This document shows positions 7,774 to 12,538 of a stretch of 16,948 bases of DNA, piece after piece. The translations under genes were made by a program, and so were the position numbers. The notes beneath the pieces are model-generated. The model worked only from the letters and a program-made list of their open reading frames with translations, was not told the origin of the DNA and searched no databases. Each line of letters begins with the position of its first letter. Within the stretch, counting starts at the first letter, position 1. The DNA comes from Clostridia bacterium. GTDB lineage: Bacteria > Bacillota > Clostridia > Oscillospirales > Acutalibacteraceae. The stretch covers positions 1-16,948 of the forward strand of contig CAAGBN010000074.1 of assembly GCA_900768075.1 (NCBI GenBank). Reading direction: 5' to 3'.

Positions 7774-7941
7774 ACAATTAGAGGAGAATAAAAATCAGCG
7801 TGTTTTTGATTACTTTTTCCACGCGAGGAAAAAGTAATGCCACGCGGCGAGCTATGACAATAATGTAACGCGACGAAGTTTTTACGATAAAACAGCTCTT
7901 TTCCCGCCAAGGGAGTGAGCTAACATCACAGAGGTGAAACA
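7771..7941. other. Non-coding gap with a palindromic element
   Basis: No convincing gene lies in these 171 bp. The core is a perfect 12-bp inverted repeat (7809-7820 and 7827-7838, ATTACTTTTTCC) around ACGCGA. CCACGCG occurs at 7819-7825 and again at 7840-7846, and related CGCG strings follow to about 7877. An RBS-like GAGGAG at 7781 is followed only by a 22-codon GTG frame from 7800. The stretch looks like a decayed repeat element; I could not find a promoter for the esterase gene in it. Confidence 0.5.
7809..7838. repeat. Perfect inverted repeat, 12-bp arms
   Basis: ATTACTTTTTCC (7809-7820) and GGAAAAAGTAAT (7827-7838) flank the hexamer ACGCGA. The arms carry A and T runs in both directions, but no T run follows, so it is not a standard terminator for either strand. 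Confidence 0.8.
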
Positions 7942-8685
7942 ATGAACTTTTCCCATTTTAAAGAGTCTATGTATGATAAATACAGACCTAATAAATACGA
8001 GCTTGTACCCTACCTTATAAATGACGGTAAGAAGCACTCCTTTGCCGTTATATGTCCGGGTGGTGGCTACGGTATGGTCTGCTCTGCAGGTGAGGGTAAG
8101 CCCTTTGCAGAAAAGCTCAATAAAATGGGATATCACGCCTTCGTTGTCTATTACAGAGTAAAGGAAAAAGCTCAATATCCTAATCCTCAGACTGATTTAC
8201 AGCAGGCAATAAAGAAAGTCTTCTCAAAGGCTGAAGAGTGGAACCTTGATACTGCCAACTGGTCAATATGGGGCAGTTCAGCAGGAGGTCACCTTGTAGC
8301 AAGCTACTGCCTTGAAGATTGGAATACTCCCAAGCCGACGGCTATAGTACTCTGCTATCCTGTCATATCAATGGGTGAGTACACTCACAAGGGCTCAAGA
8401 GATAATCACATAGGCAAAAATCCGAGTGAGGATATGATAAAGAAGCTTTCTGTTGAGGTCAGTGCCGATGAAAACTATCCACCGACATATATGTGGTACG
8501 GTACGGCTGATGATGTTGTACACCCACTTAACAGCAAAATGCTTAAAGATAAGCTTTCAGGCTTCGGCATACCCTGTCAGGTCGAAAAATACGAGGGTAT
8601 CGGTCACGGAGCAGGTCTTGCTGTCGGTACTGTTGCCGAAGTCTGGTTTGATAATGCAGTGGACTTCTGGCAGAAGCAATTATGA
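7942..8685 (+). CDS. Alpha/beta-hydrolase, acetyl-esterase/lipase type
   Basis: The 247-residue cytoplasmic protein (no signal peptide) has the esterase/lipase alpha/beta-hydrolase fold. The oxyanion region CPGGGYGMV (38-46) takes the place of the HGGG motif; the nucleophile elbow is GSSAG (111-115, S113); the acid is D190 or D191 in GTADDVVHP; and the base is H222 in GIGHGAG. This arrangement is shared with bacterial carbohydrate acetyl esterases and carboxylesterases; the substrate cannot be read from the sequence. GAGGTG before the ATG is the RBS. The final Leu codon and the stop TGA lie inside an ATGAATT repeat, so the original end may have been changed by arrival of that repeat. The downstream kinase-like gene, 69 bp away on the same strand, may share its transcript. 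Confidence 0.88.
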   Translation: MNFSHFKESMYDKYRPNKYELVPYLINDGKKHSFAVICPGGGYGMVCSAGEGKPFAEKLNKMGYHAFVVYYRVKEKAQYPNPQTDLQQAIKKVFSKAEEWNLDTANWSIWGSSAGGHLVASYCLEDWNTPKPTAIVLCYPVISMGEYTHKGSRDNHIGKNPSEDMIKKLSVEVSADENYPPTYMWYGTADDVVHPLNSKMLKDKLSGFGIPCQVEKYEGIGHGAGLAVGTVAEVWFDNAVDFWQKQL

Positions 8686-8723
8686 ATTATGAATTATGAA
8701 TGTAGCGCAGGCGCATCGCCTGC
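8682..8723 (+). repeat. ATGAATT heptamer repeat plus GC hairpin (copy 1)
   Basis: Three tandem heptamers (ATGAATT at 8682-8688 and 8689-8695, ATGAATG at 8696-8702) are followed by GTAG (8702-8705) and a hairpin, GCAGGCG (8707-8713), loop CAT, CGCCTGC (8717-8723). The same plan recurs at 11284-11320. The first heptamer contains the stop codon of the esterase gene. Confidence 0.75.
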
Positions 8724-8754
8724 TCATTGGAAAGTTTATTAAGGCGGTGAAATT

Positions 8755-9270
8755 ATGATTATACTTATTGCAGGTGCATCACACACAGGCAAAACCCTTT
8801 TAGCTCAGCGACTTCTTGAAAAGTACCAATATCCTTATCTTTCCATTGACCATCTTAAAATGGGTCTTATCAGAAGTGGTAACACTGACCTTACACCTTT
8901 AAGTGATGATGAAAAGCTGACAGAGTACCTCTGGCCTATAGTCAGAGAAATGATTAAAACTGCCATAGAAAATAATCAGAATCTTATAGTTGAGGGTTGT
9001 TATATACCTTTTAATTGGAAAGGTGATTTCACAGGGGAGTACCTGGATAATATAAAATACTGCTGTCTGATAATGAGCGAAAAGTATATCAGAAACAACT
9101 ATGAAAGCATAAAAGAATATGCCAATGTTATCGAAAACCGCATAGGTGACGAGTCGCCGACTCTTGAAAGTCTGATTGAAGATAACAGAAATATGCTTAT
9201 ATCAGCACATCAGTACGGTGTAGACTACATATTAATCGATAATAAGTACAAGGCTGATATGGAGTTGTGA
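8755..9270 (+). CDS. P-loop kinase-like protein, function unknown
   Basis: The 171-residue protein begins MIILIAGASHTGKT, a Walker A motif at residues 7-14. SIDHLKMGL (30-38) fits the strand/D motif of small-molecule kinases, and LIVEGCYIP (77-85, E80) the Walker B strand. The overall plan is that of the adenylate-kinase-like/zeta-toxin-like phosphotransferase superfamily, where such proteins are often labelled 2-phosphoglycerate kinase or AAA-family protein without proof. The substrate is unknown. There is no antitoxin-like partner beside it, so a toxin role is not supported. The RBS is AAGGCGGTG. It may be carried by readthrough from the esterase gene; the repeat between them includes a hairpin but no T run. 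No terminator is visible after it. Confidence 0.82.
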   Translation: MIILIAGASHTGKTLLAQRLLEKYQYPYLSIDHLKMGLIRSGNTDLTPLSDDEKLTEYLWPIVREMIKTAIENNQNLIVEGCYIPFNWKGDFTGEYLDNIKYCCLIMSEKYIRNNYESIKEYANVIENRIGDESPTLESLIEDNRNMLISAHQYGVDYILIDNKYKADMEL

Positions 9271-9285
9271 GACTTGTAATAAAAA

Positions 9286-9320
9286 TTTACTGAAATCAAC
9301 ATATTATATAATCGATGTTG
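9286..9320 (+). promoter_or_regulatory. Candidate promoter with overlapping operator, for the two-TM/TetR unit
   Basis: TATAAT (9307-9312) is preceded 15 bp upstream by TTTACT (9286-9291), a poor and close -35. The -10 lies inside an inverted repeat, CAACAT (9297-9302) and ATGTTG (9315-9320), with a smaller palindrome ATTATATAAT at 9303-9312 between the arms. A TetR-type dimer binding here would block RNA polymerase. Operator function is inferred from position and symmetry. Confidence 0.4.
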
Positions 9321-9378
9321 TTCAGTTAACCTTCTTGAAATAGTAAAATAAAATTACAAAAATAAAGGAGGTTTCAAA

Positions 9379-9723
9379 ATGGATACAGATAAAATTTATG
9401 CTCAGGCAATTGCAAATGAGTATGCACCTAAAATCAACTCTAAAATAATAGCATTAAAGAAGCTGGATAGAAAAACTAAGCTTCCTGCTACAATTTTTAC
9501 TTTTTCTTTTGGTATTATATCGGCTCTTGTTTTTGGTATCGGAATGTGTCTTTCTATGCAGATTATCGGTAACAATATGATTTATGGTATCATTGTGGGT
9601 GTTATCGGAATGGTCGGTTGTGGAGTGAACTATCCGATTTACAAGAAAATATTAGACAAAAGCAAAAAGAAGAATGCTTATACTATTATAAAGCTTGCAA
9701 GCGAAATAGCAGACGAATATTAA
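9379..9723 (+). CDS. Small two-TM membrane protein, function unknown
   Basis: This 114-residue protein has a charged N-terminal region of about 36 residues (including a YAQAIANEYAPK segment), two hydrophobic segments at about 37-59 and 64-85 joined by a short loop, and a charged lysine-rich C-terminal tail (KKILDKSKKKNA). This predicts a helical hairpin in the cytoplasmic membrane with both ends inside. I do not recognise a named domain. The RBS is excellent (AAAGGAGG, 9364-9371). A TetR-type regulator gene starts 22 bp after the stop, so the pair very likely forms one transcript and the regulator may control this gene. Neither segment resembles an efflux pump, so a simple drug-export role is not indicated. 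Confidence 0.85.
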   Translation: MDTDKIYAQAIANEYAPKINSKIIALKKLDRKTKLPATIFTFSFGIISALVFGIGMCLSMQIIGNNMIYGIIVGVIGMVGCGVNYPIYKKILDKSKKKNAYTIIKLASEIADEY

Positions 9724-9745
9724 ATTTTATGTAAGGGGTGGCAAT

Positions 9746-10336
9746 ATGAATAAATCAGAAAGCAAATATTTCAATACTGCCACAAAAATGGATCTTGCAC
9801 TTGTCTCTTTACTTAAAGAGAAACCCTTTGAATATATCACCGTAAGTGAGATATGCCTGAAGGCAGGTGTGAACCGTTCAACATTTTATCTGCATTATGA
9901 AACGATAGGTGACTTGTTAGAGGAAACCACACGATATTTGTTGGACGATTTTCTATCTTATTTTACAAGCGATGTTAAGTCTGTTTCTTTAAACCTTAAA
10001 GGCTGCGAGCTGGATAATTTGATTTTCATACACGAAAAATACCTGAACCCGTATCTGACATATATCAAAGAAAACAAAGAAATATTTTTTACTGCTTTAG
10101 TTAATATTAAAACTTTTGATTTTGAAAAAGTTCATCAGCGGCTGTTTGAAAATATATATAATCCTATATTTGATAGATTTGGTTATCCAGAAAATATCAG
10201 AAACTATGTAGTTATGTATTATCTTAATGGGATTAATGCAATTATTCTTGAATGGCTAAAGGCAGATTGTGACAAATCTATAGAAGAGATAATTAAAATT
10301 ATTACTATTTGCATTTACGGATTTAAAAAGGATTGA
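9746..10336 (+). CDS. TetR/AcrR-family transcriptional regulator
   Basis: The 196-residue protein has an N-terminal TetR DNA-binding domain: a first helix (TKMDLALVSLLKEK), then the helix-turn-helix ITVSEICLKAGVNRSTFYLHY at 31-51, which is the family signature. The rest (about 60-196) is an all-helical ligand/dimer domain with no recognised ligand motif; its pattern resembles the TetR C-terminal group often found in Clostridia. The RBS is AAGGGGTG (9733-9740). It sits between a two-TM protein gene and a 43-codon membrane-peptide gene, all on the same strand with short gaps, so it probably controls its own unit; the inverted repeat over the -10 at 9297-9320 is the best operator candidate. The inducer is unknown. 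Base composition is more AT-rich than that of the flanking core genes. Confidence 0.92.
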   Translation: MNKSESKYFNTATKMDLALVSLLKEKPFEYITVSEICLKAGVNRSTFYLHYETIGDLLEETTRYLLDDFLSYFTSDVKSVSLNLKGCELDNLIFIHEKYLNPYLTYIKENKEIFFTALVNIKTFDFEKVHQRLFENIYNPIFDRFGYPENIRNYVVMYYLNGINAIILEWLKADCDKSIEEIIKIITICIYGFKKD

Positions 10337-10373
10337 GAAACAGACTTCTGTATTATTACAGGAGGAAACTAAA

Positions 10374-10505
10374 ATGCTGTTTTTAGTTAGTAAACCAAAG
10401 AAAAAAGTAAGGAAAGCAATCCTTTTAGCTATACTTAAAGGTATCGCTTTTTCTGCTATTATAATCGGAATAATGGTTGCAATTTTACTTGCTATAATTT
10501 TATGA
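10374..10505 (+). CDS. 43-residue basic membrane peptide
   Basis: This small gene has an ideal RBS (AGGAGGA, 10360-10366) 7 bp before the ATG at 10374 and ends with TGA at 10503-10505. The peptide begins MLFLVSKPKKKVRK, a strongly basic stretch, then has about 29 mostly hydrophobic residues ending at the C-terminus (IIIGIMVAILLAIIL). That predicts one membrane helix with the basic end in the cytoplasm. It starts 37 bp after the TetR-type gene and is followed closely by an intrinsic terminator, so it is the last gene of that unit. It could be a small regulatory subunit, a partner of the two-TM protein, or a toxin-like hydrophobic peptide; nothing in the sequence decides among these. Translation is inferred from the RBS and the protein-like composition. 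Confidence 0.7.
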   Translation: MLFLVSKPKKKVRKAILLAILKGIAFSAIIIGIMVAILLAIIL

Positions 10506-10513
10506 TTTATCTG

Positions 10514-10545
10514 CCTCTGACTTATCATCAGAGGTTTTATTTTAT
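10514..10545 (+). terminator. Intrinsic terminator closing the TetR unit
   Basis: The stem CCTCTGA (10514-10520) and TCAGAGG (10528-10534), with a 7-nt loop, is followed by TTTTATTTTAT. It lies just after the 43-codon gene and before the rnhB promoter. Confidence 0.88.
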
Positions 10546-10548
10546 ATG

Positions 10549-10578
10549 TTGAAAAAAATCCCTGATGTATGATATAAT
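10549..10578 (+). promoter_or_regulatory. Promoter for rnhB
   Basis: TTGAAA (10549-10554) and an extended -10, TGATATAAT (TATAAT at 10573-10578), are separated by 18 bp. The leader to the start codon is about 100 nt and contains a hairpin. A second TATAAT-like string (GTATAATC, near 10596) could give an alternative start. Confidence 0.65.
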
Positions 10579-10612
10579 AAACCAAAGTATTATAGTATAA
10601 TCTGTGACCATA

Positions 10613-10633
10613 TCGGCGGGATAAACCTGCCGA
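10613..10633 (+). other. Hairpin in the rnhB 5' leader
   Basis: TCGGCGGG (10613-10620) pairs with CCTGCCGA (10626-10633), with one G-U pair and a 5-nt ATAAA loop. No T run follows, so it is not a terminator. It may affect RNA stability or simply be another GC hairpin of the kind seen in the repeats at 8707 and 11302. No known riboswitch was recognised. Confidence 0.45.
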
Positions 10634-10683
10634 CAAGCACCAACCAAAACGCGTTACAACAAAAATATAAGCGAGGAAATAAT

Positions 10684-11277
10684 ATGACTTTTGAACATGA
10701 AAAACAAGCTATGGCTGAAGGATATAATGTAGTCTGTGGCGTTGATGAAGCAGGCAGAGGACCTTTATGCGGTCCCGTATGTGCTGCAGCAGTTATACTT
10801 CCTGTTGACTGCGAAATCGAGGGTATCAACGACTCGAAAAAGCTCAGCGAAAAGAAAAGAGATATGCTTTATGATATCATAAAAGAAAAGGCTCTTGCAT
10901 ACTCTGTAGTGATGGTGGATGCTAAAACTATTGACGAAATCAATATTCTTCAGGCAACCTTCAAGGCTATGAGAGAAGCTGTTGAGGGACTCAGTATCAA
11001 GGCTGATATTGCCCTTATTGACGGTAATCAGAAGCCGGGGCTTTCCATTGAAGAGAGAACTCTTGTCAAGGGTGATGCCAAAAGCATATCAATAGCAGCA
11101 GCTTCAATCTTAGCTAAGGTTACAAGAGACAGATACTGTCTCGAAATGGACGAGAAGTACCCACAATATCAGTTTGCAAAGCACAAGGGCTACGGCACAA
11201 AGCTTCATTATGAGATGATAGCCGAACACGGCATCTGTGATGAGCACAGACGAAGCTTTCTGAAGAAAATACTGTAA
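10684..11277 (+). CDS. rnhB: Ribonuclease HII
   Basis: This 197-residue enzyme cuts the RNA strand in RNA-DNA hybrids and removes single ribonucleotides from DNA. The family signature is complete: VDEAGRGPLCGPV at 20-32 with catalytic D21 and E22, LIDGNQ with D113, and AKVTRDRY with D149, followed by the conserved HKGYGTKLH. Length is normal for the bacterial type. GAGGAA ahead of the ATG at 10684 is the RBS. It has its own promoter with a long leader. After its stop come two ATGAATT heptamers and a GC hairpin, and then the dipeptidase gene 69 bp away on the same strand, so the two may be co-transcribed. Confidence 0.96.
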   Translation: MTFEHEKQAMAEGYNVVCGVDEAGRGPLCGPVCAAAVILPVDCEIEGINDSKKLSEKKRDMLYDIIKEKALAYSVVMVDAKTIDEINILQATFKAMREAVEGLSIKADIALIDGNQKPGLSIEERTLVKGDAKSISIAAASILAKVTRDRYCLEMDEKYPQYQFAKHKGYGTKLHYEMIAEHGICDEHRRSFLKKIL

Positions 11278-11283
11278 CTGATT

Positions 11284-11320
11284 ATGAATTATGAATTGTA
11301 GGGGCGCCCATTGGGCGTCC
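11284..11320 (+). repeat. ATGAATT heptamer repeat plus GC hairpin (copy 2)
   Basis: Two heptamers ATGAATT (11284-11290, 11291-11297) are followed by GTAG (11298-11301) and the arms GGGCGCCCA (11302-11310) and TGGGCGTCC (11312-11320), which can pair through nine positions with one G-U, less the innermost pairs needed for a loop. The plan matches copy 1 at 8682, but the stem sequence differs while still pairing. Confidence 0.75.
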
Positions 11321-11346
11321 TGTAAATTTAAGTGAGGGAGTAACCC

Positions 11347-12216
11347 ATGAACTACACCGACCTGCATTGTGATACTGTCACAAGGTGCTATAATGAAAAC
11401 AAATCCTTTTATGATGAGGACTTGCATATCAATACCCTCAAAACCAAAGACATAGAAAACTATAGGCAGTATTTCGCTTTATGGCTCGATGATAAGCCAA
11501 AGGGTGAGGCTGCTTTTTCTTTATGTAAAAATATGCTTGACTGCTACGAGAAAGAGATAGTGCCTATCATTTCCGGATGTCCCAATATATCAGCGCATCT
11601 GTCTGTAGAGAATGCTTCAGCCTTAGGTGGTAACCTTGAGAATATAGCCTACTTCAAGGATAGGGGAGTTGAGATGATGAGCCTTACATGGAACGGCGAA
11701 AACGACCTTGCATCAGGGGTTAATGCCAAAGGCGGACTCAAGCCTTTTGGCAGAGAAGCCGTCAAAGAAATGTCAAGGCTGGGTATCACTGTCGATGTAT
11801 CCCATCTGAACGAAAGAGGATTTTATGATGTCTGCCTTATTGACAGCATAAAGATAGTTGCAAGTCACAGCAATTGTTATGATATCTGCCCTCATAGGCG
11901 AAACCTCAAGAAGTGGCAGATAAAAGAAATCATCCGCCGTGACGGGCTTATAGGGCTTAACTTTTACCCTCTTTTTCTTGGTACAGGTCAGCCTGATACC
12001 TTCAGCAGGATAAAAGACAATATAGAGTATCTGCTTTCACTTGGGGGTGAAAAGGCAATAGCTATAGGCTCTGACTTTGACGGAGCAGAGATGTCACCTG
12101 AACTTGACGGAATAGACAAGGTAGGGGAGCTTTATGAGTATCTGCTTTCTTCGGGGCTTAGCAAGAGGGTGGTTGAGAGGATATTTTATGGGAATGCAGA
12201 AAAGTTAGGAGTATGA
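11347..12216 (+). CDS. Membrane-dipeptidase-type metallopeptidase (M19)
   Basis: This 289-residue protein belongs to peptidase family M19 (renal-dipeptidase-like), zinc enzymes that hydrolyse dipeptides, some including D-amino acids. Metal ligands and catalytic positions are visible in order: DLHCDT with H7 and D9, an E in LSVENAS (E88, the bridging-ligand candidate), VDVSHL with H153, VASHSN with H174, and the conserved IGSDFDG with D243. There is no signal peptide, so it should be cytoplasmic. GAGGGAG before the ATG is the RBS; it is part of an 11-bp string (AAGTGAGGGAG) that occurs again after the gene at 12422-12432. ATGAATT heptamers stand before it and inverted heptamers after it. The actual substrate is unknown. 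Confidence 0.92.
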   Translation: MNYTDLHCDTVTRCYNENKSFYDEDLHINTLKTKDIENYRQYFALWLDDKPKGEAAFSLCKNMLDCYEKEIVPIISGCPNISAHLSVENASALGGNLENIAYFKDRGVEMMSLTWNGENDLASGVNAKGGLKPFGREAVKEMSRLGITVDVSHLNERGFYDVCLIDSIKIVASHSNCYDICPHRRNLKKWQIKEIIRRDGLIGLNFYPLFLGTGQPDTFSRIKDNIEYLLSLGGEKAIAIGSDFDGAEMSPELDGIDKVGELYEYLLSSGLSKRVVERIFYGNAEKLGV

Positions 12217-12263
12217 AGGTGGAAAAGCAGTAAGCTTTCTAAATATTATGGTACACAAAGGTA

Positions 12264-12291
12264 TTGAAAAAGGAATGTATAGAATTATAGT
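12264..12291 (+). promoter_or_regulatory. Possible promoter for the hairpin RNA
   Basis: TTGAAA (12264-12269) lies 16 bp from TATAGT (12286-12291). Transcription would begin near 12298, almost at the first base of the hairpin, which would give an RNA of about 115 nt ending at the T run. If this is the real start, the leader frame at 12275 is not transcribed from it. Confidence 0.35.
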
Positions 12292-12322
12292 TCTGACCAC
12301 AAAGACCACATTACCACATTAA
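12275..12322 (+). CDS. Possible threonine leader peptide
   Basis: The frame from ATG 12275 to TAA 12320-12322 encodes MYRIIVLTTKTTLPH, with four threonines in five codons (ACC ACA AAG ACC ACA). These codons form most of the 5' arm of the hairpin whose T run lies upstream of thrC, the layout of an amino-acid attenuator. Against it: AAAAAGGA directly abuts the ATG with no spacing, an in-frame ATG at 12248 has no RBS, and no good promoter precedes either. Recorded as a hypothesis. Confidence 0.3.
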   Translation: MYRIIVLTTKTTLPH

Positions 12323-12411
12323 TTTTAAGAGATTACAAATTATTTTATTTTTATATATTATTTCACTATTTATATAAAAGTTTGTGGTTGTTGTGGTATT
12401 GTGGTTTTTTT
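12296..12411 (+). terminator. Segmented hairpin with U-tract (terminator or attenuator) before thrC
   Basis: Three ACCACA units (12296-12301, 12305-12310, 12313-12318) are complementary to three TGTGGT units (12383-12388, 12392-12397, 12400-12405). The unit spacing is the same, 9 then 8, on both arms, so all three pair in one long stem with small internal loops. A T run (12405-12411) follows at once. The large AT-rich loop holds a second perfect stem, TTTTATATA (12349-12357) with TATATAAAA (12371-12379). It would end transcripts from the dipeptidase side, or act as an attenuator. Confidence 0.65.
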
Positions 12412-12433
12412 ATTAACCGAAAGTGAGGGAGCA

Positions 12434-12468
12434 ATTCATAATTCATAACTCATAATTCATAATTAATC
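12434..12468 (+). repeat. Five inverted-orientation heptamers (AATTCAT)
   Basis: AATTCAT, AATTCAT, AACTCAT, AATTCAT and AATTAAT stand in tandem with a strict 7-bp period. AATTCAT is the reverse complement of the ATGAATT unit at 8682 and 11284, so this is the same repeat in the opposite direction, without the GC hairpin. Confidence 0.8.
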
Positions 12469-12469
12469 T

Positions 12470-12497
12470 TTACTTTTTTGTTTTAATGTGTTACAAT
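12470..12497 (+). promoter_or_regulatory. Promoter for thrC
   Basis: TTTACT (12470-12475) is about 16 bp from TACAAT (12492-12497). It lies after the hairpin and its T run, so thrC can be expressed independently of any attenuation. The -35 matches four of six consensus positions. Confidence 0.5.
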
Positions 12498-12538
12498 AAA
12501 CCGATTATAATTCTCTGAAAATAATGGAGGTTTTAAAA

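Larger units (their letters stand above)
12217..12538. other. Intergenic region before thrC
   Basis: This 322-bp gap holds, in order: a candidate minimal promoter (12264-12291), a possible leader frame with Thr codons (12275-12322), a large segmented hairpin followed by seven T (12296-12411), a copy of AAGTGAGGGAG (12422-12432), five AATTCAT-type heptamers (12434-12468) and the thrC promoter (12470-12497). No T-box consensus is present. It is the most structured non-coding stretch of the window. Confidence 0.7.

Noticed and set aside
7800..7870. 22-codon GTG frame after GAGGAG at 7781
   Set aside because: The RBS is too far from the GTG, the frame runs through a palindrome, and the peptide has no feature suggesting a gene.
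8755..9270. Zeta-type toxin of a toxin-antitoxin pair
   Set aside because: Only the general P-loop kinase fold is seen; there is no small antitoxin gene beside it.
12434..12468. CRISPR array
   Set aside because: The units are 7 bp in direct tandem without spacers.
12524..12538. Upstream ATG for thrC at 12524
   Set aside because: It overlaps the TGGAGG RBS; the ATG at 12539 is correctly spaced and gives the usual N-terminus.
12217..12538. T-box riboswitch before thrC
   Set aside because: No AGGGTGG-type T-box core or specifier-loop layout was found; the structure seen is a segmented hairpin.
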